From: Isoetes taiwanensis | Lineage: Eukaryota > Streptophyta > Lycopodiopsida > Isoetales > Isoetaceae | DNA length: 64,000 nucleotides | Direction of reading: 5' to 3' | Assembly: GCA_021234155.1 (NCBI GenBank) | Contig: JAJEKV010000330.1 | Coordinates: 62,001 to 126,000 of the forward strand | Part shown: positions 56,881-64,000 of the stretch, one piece after another | How positions within the stretch are numbered: position 1 is the stretch's first letter | Layout of the letters: every line of letters begins with the position of its first letter | The notes under the pieces: model-generated | What the model was told of the DNA's origin: nothing | Seen by the model: the letters and a program-made list of their open reading frames with translations, nothing else | Database searches by the model: none | Translations under genes and position numbers: made by a program

Positions 56881-59800
56881 AATTTTAGTTATAACATTTG
56901 ATTGAACAAAGATATTTTAGATGAAATTTGATGTTTCACAAAGCTCCCGATCCGCCTAATGATGTATTATTTAATTGCTTTTGATTTCTGTGAGGGGAGT
57001 TAATTTCCATCCCTAGCTAGTATTGTGGTTTGAGCCAACACGGACCCCATCCCCAATAGACTTACAATACTATATTCATACAAGATTCATACCTGACAAT
57101 TTTATAATCTTGCTAGAGTTCCTGGGACGCCTGGGACAATTTGGCATCGTCTTTGTATTTTATGGTTTAGTAAAATACTTGTAGGGCATAATCGGAAATA
57201 AGTTAGCTTAATTGCCCTCTAGATTTGCTAGATGGATACTATGCTGTTTGAGTCGCATTTGCTTGGTTGCATGGTCTAAAGATCGTGGTCTTAATTTAAT
57301 ACTATGGCTTTTAAGTTCATATTTAAAGGTTGGTAAGACCTTCAAAATTTTATAATGGTTGAAAAACCTATCTTTATCTACCTTGAAAAATTGGCCCAGT
57401 AGTTGACACGAAAAATGGCATATTGCATGTAAAGAATGCAATATGTGCAAATTTGATGCCTTGGACATTTTATGATAGCCCTAGAGTTGTTGGTGTAGGT
57501 TATTATTTAGGCAACATTACCGGGACTCTAACCCGACTTTTAAAGAGATGTCACGGATGGGGTTAACTTTTACTTTCTAGTTCGTGGTCTCCATGCATGG
57601 ACTTGACCGTGCACAAAAACTGTGGTTCTTAAACGGGAGAATCCACCGAATGAATGGCCCATAGCAGGTATTGTTTGTGGAGATTTCCAAGAACCGAAGG
57701 GTTCACCGCAGAGAGAAATCAAGGTGTCGATGAAGTTTTGAAATCCTCCGCCCTTTCCCCGAAAAATTCGAGTTAGTTGAGAAAAACTTTGCCGGCAAAA
57801 AGTTAAGTTGTGTTGGTATTATGCGGACTGGACTTGACTTTTTTTTTTCCAAGTCAAGTGAGGCAACCACATGGGAACATTGCCTTTGGCCTCAAAGTGT
57901 CATAAGCTTATGACCTTGATAAAAGTTTAATAGTTTCCATTGCCTTTATGGGATATAAAACTAATATTGGTGTATTTCTAACCTTTGAAAACCTTTCCAC
58001 GTCTCCGATATCGATTTAGGGCATGCGTAAACCTTTAGGTTAAAATTTATTATGGCCAAGACATGGTGCCTACATGGTTAACATTGCATTTGATTAGTCT
58101 TCTTGAAGGCCAACAAGAACGCTCAAAGGAAATAATGTAACAACTTCAAATAAATCTCACAATATGCAAAGAAGACTTGGGGCGTGCTTATGAATGCTTT
58201 GGCCAAGGCGTAAAAAGAGTTGAAGATGCAGTTGACCACTAATACTCTTCAGTTGATGTCTCTTTCCTTAATTCATTTTTGGTGGTAGCACATATTGTAG
58301 TCAATTGCTTTGCCTCAAAACTTAGATGTGTTTATGGTCCTTATTAATTGTTGTTTTGCGGTGGAATTGGAGCCATCCTCAACAGCTATTGAGATTAAAA
58401 AGGCATGTAAAAACTAGCATTGAGACATCATATGGACAAAGTAGTACGCCTTCCGTGTACTACACTTATTTTATATTCTACTATTTATGAACTCAAGAAG
58501 AAAAAGATCTTGCCGACGTTGGCGTACATTTACTTCGTATTCTTGCACAATGGAACACTAGCGTAGGGTGAAACCATGACTCATGATGTAGTTAGGGATC
58601 TGGCTGGGGGTTAAACTAGATATTAAGAACTGTAGTAAGAAATTGAATATTTGTTCTTGAGATCTTAAAGACTTCTATGAACAAAACGCGCAATTCCTTT
58701 GCAGGTCTCTATTTTCACAAGTTTGCCTACCAACTTTGCCCGGGTCAAAAGTTGGCCTTGCTTACTTGGCATGGCATGTCATCAATGGCATGCAACATCA
58801 TCATGCACATGACATATCACCAATGGCATGCCACATCATCATGCACCTTGTCCGCCTTATGTTTCAAGCAGGTTGTGGTTGAAATATGCTTCGTTGGGAT
58901 GAGTGGCAAAGCGAGAAGAATAGTGGCACATAAGGTGAAATGGCAATGAGATGGCACTAGAAATGTTGAGGTTGCTTCGAAACAACAAGCAAACTTCATT
59001 CTTTGCAAAAATTATGGGAGATGACATGGCATGAGTATGGTGAGGTGGCAAAGATGAGTGGTGAGGGTGAAAAGATGAAGGGCTAGAAAACCAAAGAATT
59101 TGCCTCCAGACAACTTTTCAACTTAAAATAAAGCATATTTGTCCATGGTGACATGGCATTCCCTTGGATGATGTGGTATGTGACATGATGACTAAGCATT
59201 TTATGCACTTTAGATAGAAAATGACTAGGCCAATTAAAAGAAAAGGAGAATTTTTTTGAGTGAGATAAGTAGGCAATAATGGCAAGCAATAAGGAGATGT
59301 GGGACTAGAAATGATGATGGCATGGTATGAGCATGTGGGATGCAACTATGAGTGATGACATGGCAAAAAATGAGGAAAATGAAGAATTTGCCTAGGCAAT
59401 TTGAAACTTAGAAGAAGCATATTCACTATAATGACATGGCATTTCTTTTTGAAGATGTGGCACATCACAATGTATGACTAATACATTTGGTTTTAAACAC
59501 ATTTGGTTTCAAATTGGGATGTCAATATATGATGTGCCAAATATTCTGACAACATTGATATTCATTGACGTAAGACAATCATCTTTTGTCCTTTGAGCTT
59601 CTTAAAACATGCAAATCCTATAAGTAGCTTATGCCGCACCAAAAGATTTATAGAAGAATATGCAATGTGCATTCAATTTTAGAAATAGATCGTTGAAACA
59701 GAGCTAAAAAAACAACGAAAAATTTAAGAGATTCTAAGCTTGGAAAGAAAACTTGGAAGATCCATCGATGGCGTAATGCATGGCAAAAGATAATCCATGA

Positions 59801-60430
59801 GATCGCCTGTAAACCTTTTCTAAGCAGCTTTCGGCCAAGCTTTTTGCAAATGCCCGACATTGGTGGGAAAGACCCATAAATTCCACCAAAGAGTCAAGAA
59901 AATTAAATGAACACATTCCTAAGCAAGATCATGAGAAAAACTTTGCAAAGATCCTAAGCTTGCAAGAAAAACTTAAAAAAATCTAAAGCAAATCCTACCA
60001 GATCGCGCAAATAGGGCAAGTGCCATAGCCATCGAAAGTGCGGGGGCTACAAAGCGGCATCACAAAGAAGCTCCAAGGGCCGCCCCAGCCATACAGCCGC
60101 CACCGCCATAGACAGACCTTCGGTGAAAAAAGATGGGGGCGGAGGGGCAAATTAGCTCCCCATTTCCATGTTAGGTGATATCTGACCCCACCGGTTATTT
60201 CGGGTGGGCTTGACCCCTTTCGGACCGCCAATCGATTGTGGGGGCCCCACCGTCCACAATCGTAATGTGGTTTCCGTGACCATGCCACCATAGAAGGACA
60301 TCCATTTGTAACAAAGGTAAAGTGATAAAACAAGATTATAAAACCAACAAACATTTAACATCATCATAACCTATGAAATTTATATTTAAAAGTAGAGATG
60401 AACGCATGGAGATGAATTCAAATAGACGGT
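56881..60430. other. No recognisable gene
   Basis: AT-rich, short frames only. A 36-bp tandem duplication containing CAATGGCATGC and ATCATCATGCAC lies at 58783-58855. A GC-rich patch at 60000-60290 has long but unsupported frames on both strands. Confidence 0.4.
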
Positions 60431-60495
60431 TAAGATGGTGATCCTAACATCCTATTGGTGGAATTGAACTTTTTTATTGTTTGTTTCCAAGAGAT

Positions 60496-60668
60496 ATGGC
60501 GGCCTTCCTCTTGCCAGCCGAAATTCAAGGCCACAAAAGGCCGGTCCATTCGACTTCCATCTCCATCTCCACTGTGCTCTAGGGTTTGCCTTTGCCGCCT
60601 CCCACCTCCACGGCGCATCACCAGATCTTCAGATTCGCCTCCAACTCCAAATACCACAACCCAAATAG
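60496..60668 (+). CDS. Candidate first exon, possibly transit-peptide-like
   Basis: ATGGCGGCCTTCCTCTTGCC opens a frame rich in Ser, Pro and His (MAAFLLPAEIQGHKRPVHST) that meets one TAG near 60580. A good splice donor GG|GTAAGC follows CCAAATA at 60668. The frame is broken by the TAG, and an overlapping +1 frame is open instead. Low-confidence guess at the 5' end of a gene; no downstream exons identified. Confidence 0.22.
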
Positions 60669-61552
60669 GGTAAGCTTTCCAAACAATATGCCTTATTCGG
60701 CCAGATCCTTCAGCCTCCAAGGATTTGCCCTCTTTCGCCTGTTTTGCTTCCAAGGTTTCTTCTTTTTCACTGCTTTCAGCCTCCGTGTGTTGCCCTGTTC
60801 TCATGTTTTGGCGCCGACAAGATTTAAATGAAACGCACTTATTTCAGAAGCGCGTTTGAAAGATTCCTTTAAAAAAAATTGAAAACTTGAAAAAAAACGT
60901 GACAAAATAGGGAGCAAAATAGATTGTTGAGCAATTAGCATTCGGAATACCCCCAAAAAAGCAACTTTTTTGAAGCCTTTTCATTTTTAAAAGAGGGCAA
61001 AAAAAAAAATGCTTGTTTTGAGGAGAGAGACATTAATTTTGATAACTCAGTAAGTATTTATTGTTGAAAATAGAAGGAAATATAGTTTGTCTTTTTGCAA
61101 GCTTAATATAAGTGCTAAGAAAATCAAACATAGGAAAGACAAGGAGTGTGAAATCATGGAGCAAGAAAGAGTTGTTCTAATTAAGCATTGTTGAAGAGAC
61201 AAAGCTTTCAGTTTAAAAATCTTCATCAAAATATATTATAATTCTTAGCACATAGTTTACAACGGAAGTAGTTAATAACTCTGTCTCAGATAAAATTATA
61301 TGGGAGGTGGGGAGGCCCTTCCCACCATCACGTGACTCTCGCATTTTTAGCCTTTGGCTCTTATGCAGCCCACAACAGCAACAGAGATGCCTCCTTTGAT
61401 TCCAATCCTATCGGCACAAAATGTTTTCTGCACAGCTCCACAAAGCTCCAAGCTCCACAAACTCCACCTCCTCATCTTTTCTCCCCGTAAGTGGAGGTCG
61501 GATTTTTCCAGATAAGTGCCTTTAACATCACCGGCACCGCTCTTTTGCTCCT

Positions 61553-61728
61553 TTTCGCTTTCATCGTGAAAGGATTCACAAGAGCTTATCTGGTCCCGAT
61601 GAAACTTACTTTATCCGGTCTATGTCGACGGAGATCTACATTGCGCTCGCTAAGGGCGAAACCGCTGCGGGTGCTCGATCCAAAATGCATCTAAGATCCG
61701 CCTGTATAGAAAACCATCAGACAAATTA
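61553..61728 (+). pseudogene. Coding-like block, unrecognised
   Basis: A stop-free frame of 58 codons reads GPDETYFIRSMSTEIYIALA then KGETAAGARSK. Its codon choice and amino-acid mix look like a genuine conserved exon, unlike the surroundings. No family recognised, no clear splice sites. A G-box CACGTG lies at 61329-61334, about 220 bases upstream. Confidence 0.3.
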
Positions 61729-62044
61729 TTAATAAGCCTCGTGGTTTCGATATCGGGGACACCACAGCCCTTTGTCGTTGTGGGTCTCTTAATTTCGCAG
61801 TAACAGCCGAACCGAAAAGCATTGCGGGGAGGAGTCTTCTCATTCTAATGTGATTGAAATGAACCATGGTTTTTGGTGTCCGGCACCGTAAAAACCAATA
61901 TAAAAATGCTCAAACAACTCACTAAGCCGCGACCACCACCATGACCCTTGACGCTTGTTTTAAGCCCCGCCAAAACAATACAAAAGAATTAAAAATTAGT
62001 AGAAAGAAAACAAGGAAAATAAGTTAGCCCAAAGAGTGTGGCGG

Positions 62045-62210
62045 CAGATAAATTTATACCACGGTTTGCCTTGTCTTGTCAGAAAAAATTTTACCACGGC
62101 GGCAAGTCAGATAAATTTATACAAACATTGCCTTGTCAGATAAATTTATACCACGGTTGTTCCACCGCTTAAATTTAAACAAGGCAACCGGTGGTATAAA
62201 TTTATACCGC
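62045..62210. repeat. Clustered AAATTTATACC(A/G)CGG motif with 16-bp palindrome
   Basis: CAGATAAATTTATACCACGG or close variants occur at about 62045, 62108, 62137 and 62193, the last forming the perfect palindrome GGTATAAATTTATACC (62193-62208). GATAAATTTATACCGCG occurs again at about 63275, inside a proposed intron of the gene to the right. It could be a decayed element's terminal repeats or a protein-binding cluster. Confidence 0.6.
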
Positions 62211-62249
62211 GGAGTTACAAAGAAAAGAAAAAGCGTTGAAAGTAAAGCT

Positions 62250-63868
62250 TACCAAACGCAGCTGGGCTTCTGTTACATGCATCCGCTCCCATAGGTTTAA
62301 GCACCGACATCGCCTCAGAGGTCGGAATGGAAAATGATGACCCTCCGCTTAGCGTGATATATCGGACTTCCTTCAAAGCCATCCAAAAGAACGGACTTGC
62401 ACGCGGCATTGAAAGCCTCCGCCAAAAAAGCGCTTATCCTTAATTTTAAAGCCATAAGGAATATCCGCAATGCATAATGTAAAATTTTGCTTGTCTAAAA
62501 GAGTCCCCACTCGCAATCACCCCCAACAACCCTTGGCATAAGCAAATTCCGACCAAATGTTGTAAATCTCTCATAAGTAGTGTCAAAACTACCAAGCATG
62601 CACCTCTTTACCCTGCTCAATTGCCTTTAAGTCTCGCCTCTTCTCTCCTTGGCCCTACTTAACTAGGTTTAAAAATCCGGGCTTGGTAGGCCCCTTCTTC
62701 TTGTTTCAGAAGAATACTATGAGACAAAGGCACAAACACGTAACATATTTTCTACAAAACTTACCCAGCCCACCGGAAGTTAACAAGCCAGGTTCTCCGA
62801 TGATACTATATGTGGTACAACTTGGGTATAAAGCTTGCACTCCTCCCAAATTCTCTAGGTTTAGTCGCTTCATTAACTCGGCCCGGTGTGACAATGTCTT
62901 TTCCGACCGCAAAGGGAAAATAATGTAAGACAAAAAAGGTAGAAAAAAACACCAAGATAGCAAAATGAGGCTTACATCTTAGCTTCCTTTGGCCATCTCG
63001 GCCCAATGTGAATTCCTTTGGCCACAACTTTTTCCAAGAGGCTTAACAAAAATTTTTTGCTTTTTAACCCTCAGAATCAAGGGTCACTGGTACAATGCTC
63101 ATATTTTTTTTGTTTTGATTCGCCACCTTTTTGGTTTTTTCATGGAGCTAGCTTGTTCTTTAAGCTCACCATCTTCAACATTACAAAAATTCTGAAGATC
63201 CCTCTTGAAGATCCCATCGCTGTACGCGGGTTCCAACGCCTAAATAAGATACCGCACGGTGACTAGGCACTATGTGATAAATTTATACCGCGCCCCAGCT
63301 AATACACACTTCTAACCACGCTAAACATACTACAAAAAGATTGAATTAAAGCATTTACTTATTTGACCATCTCTCAAAGCGAAGCCGAAAGTAGTTATCG
63401 TATTGTTTCACGTACCATAATGGGCTTCTTATCGTAATCATAACTGAGGCAAAGACTGGTCACAATGTGCTTCTGAAGCTCTTGAAGCTTGTTCTTTTGT
63501 TTTTTGAAGTCCTCTCCATGCACTTGTTTGAAATCCACGCACTCTGCAGGTGAAACGGATCTTGTCTATTAGGCTCATTTTTAGTCTAAAGTCATTGTGA
63601 GATTATGACTCACGGCAAATGACTTTTTGCCTCTTCGCCCTGCTACACCCACGTAAATATGGGCTTCCACGCTTTTCCACACTTCGCTACGGCTTTCTTC
63701 CTTTGATAGTTCTTTTTTCTTGCCTTGTAACCGTGGTGTGCCTCCAAGGACATAATAAGTGTAATCTTCAAAGTCCGCCTTTTGTAATCTTTTAATTGGT
63801 TGCAATCGACTTCTATCAACCATCACAACTAGTGGCTTAATACATGCGCATGAGGATTCCTTCTCATT
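62250..63868 (-). CDS. Unrecognised multi-exon gene, partial (possible ParB-like fold)
   Basis: Proposed exons on the minus strand: (a) about 63868-63614, (b) 63541-63416, (c) 63239-63170, (d) about 62908-62765, (e) about 62409-62252. Borders are GT/AG (GTGAGT after a, GTACGT after b, GTGAGC after c, GTAAGT after d, GTAAGC after e); a to b joins in frame over a 72-bp intron. Exon a reads VVMVDRSRLQPIKRLQKADF, YYVLGGTPRLQGKKKELSKE and VEAHIYVGVAGRRGKK. The YYV-x-GG-x-x-R pattern after a PI-x-x-L segment faintly recalls ParB/sulfiredoxin-fold domains, where GxxR binds nucleotide. Exon b is a charged helix, DFKKQKNKLQELQKHIVTSL. Exon c: ALEPAYSDGIFKRDLQNFCN. Exon d: RAELMKRLNLENLGGVQALY. The acceptor of d reads TTTGCGG where TTTGCAG would be expected. 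The gene runs off or begins near the right edge; exon e has competing frames. The function is unknown. Confidence 0.45.
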
Positions 63869-64000
63869 CTTTGCTTAAGGATAGCCACATGTGCCGCTGC
63901 ACAACTTTCGGAATAGGTGGCCTCTTAATAGTGCTTTAGTGTCAAGGAAATGGAAATGGTTTGCTTGAGGAGTTTGGTTTCATTTACGCTTTTAGAATGG

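Noticed and set aside
56549-56888. Open frames on both strands (87 and 108 codons)
   Set aside because: They lie inside the CACTA subterminal repeats; the openness follows from the repeated CG-rich motif lacking stops.
59995-60354. 119-codon minus-strand frame
   Set aside because: GC-rich patch with equally open frames on the opposite strand; composition effect and no recognisable motif.
60430-60804. 124-codon minus-strand frame
   Set aside because: It is antisense to a candidate plus-strand exon and has a low-complexity Glu/Gly composition without homology.

Overview
The window is AT-rich, intron-containing nuclear DNA from a land plant. Plant features include a Bowman-Birk type protease inhibitor with a TATA box and ACGT elements, plant-type LINE remains, a CACTA terminus and Helitrons. 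Captured fragments of the centriole protein SAS-6 point to a lineage with flagellated sperm (fern, lycophyte, bryophyte, cycad or Ginkgo). A fern or other large-genome seedless plant fits best, but the sequence alone does not settle the species. Almost everything here is repeat-derived. There are no rRNA genes, CRISPR arrays, operons or bacterial-type signals.

Layout. 1-1.44 kb: diverged tandem repeat. 1.44-8.9 kb: no convincing gene, an orphan Helitron 3' end (4.9 kb), a degenerate retroelement (5.36-6.5 kb) and three tandem units with tRNA-like A/B boxes (6.5-7.6 kb). 8.9-12.2 kb: a complete-looking minus-strand Helitron. 12.9-13.2 kb: an intact secreted double-headed Bowman-Birk inhibitor, the cleanest single-exon gene in the window. 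13.48-25.28 kb: four head-to-tail Helitron copies joined exactly CTAG|TC, each carrying a broken SAS-6 fragment. 26.9-30.0 kb: a nine-exon gene for a Crypton/DUF3504-like tyrosine recombinase, flanked by two related fold-back elements. 34.8-36.2 kb: a frameshifted pogo/Tigger-like transposase (minus). 38.7-39.3 kb: an HSP70/HSPA12-like fragment. 39.3-43.0 kb: a possible inverted-repeat-bounded element. 43.1-45.3 kb: a LINE 3' half (minus). 50.8-51.5 kb: a long fold-back element. 54.2-56.4 kb: a G/T-rich minisatellite split by a retroelement. 56.5 kb: a CACTA end with subterminal repeats. 62.2-63.9 kb: part of an unrecognised multi-exon minus-strand gene.

A cross-cutting observation concerns sequence quality. 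Where repeats can be compared, differences concentrate at CAG/CTG trinucleotides, which become CG, CCG, TCG or CCGTG in the other copy. Three frame breaks in the recombinase gene sit at such CG-containing spots, and substituting CTG or CAG there would restore the frame. This is what long-read base-calling errors at CHG-methylated cytosines would look like, so many apparent pseudogene lesions here should be distrusted until reads are checked. Separately, the three in-frame stops shared by all SAS-6 copies are TAG where CAG would fit, as expected from deamination of methylated CHG sites.
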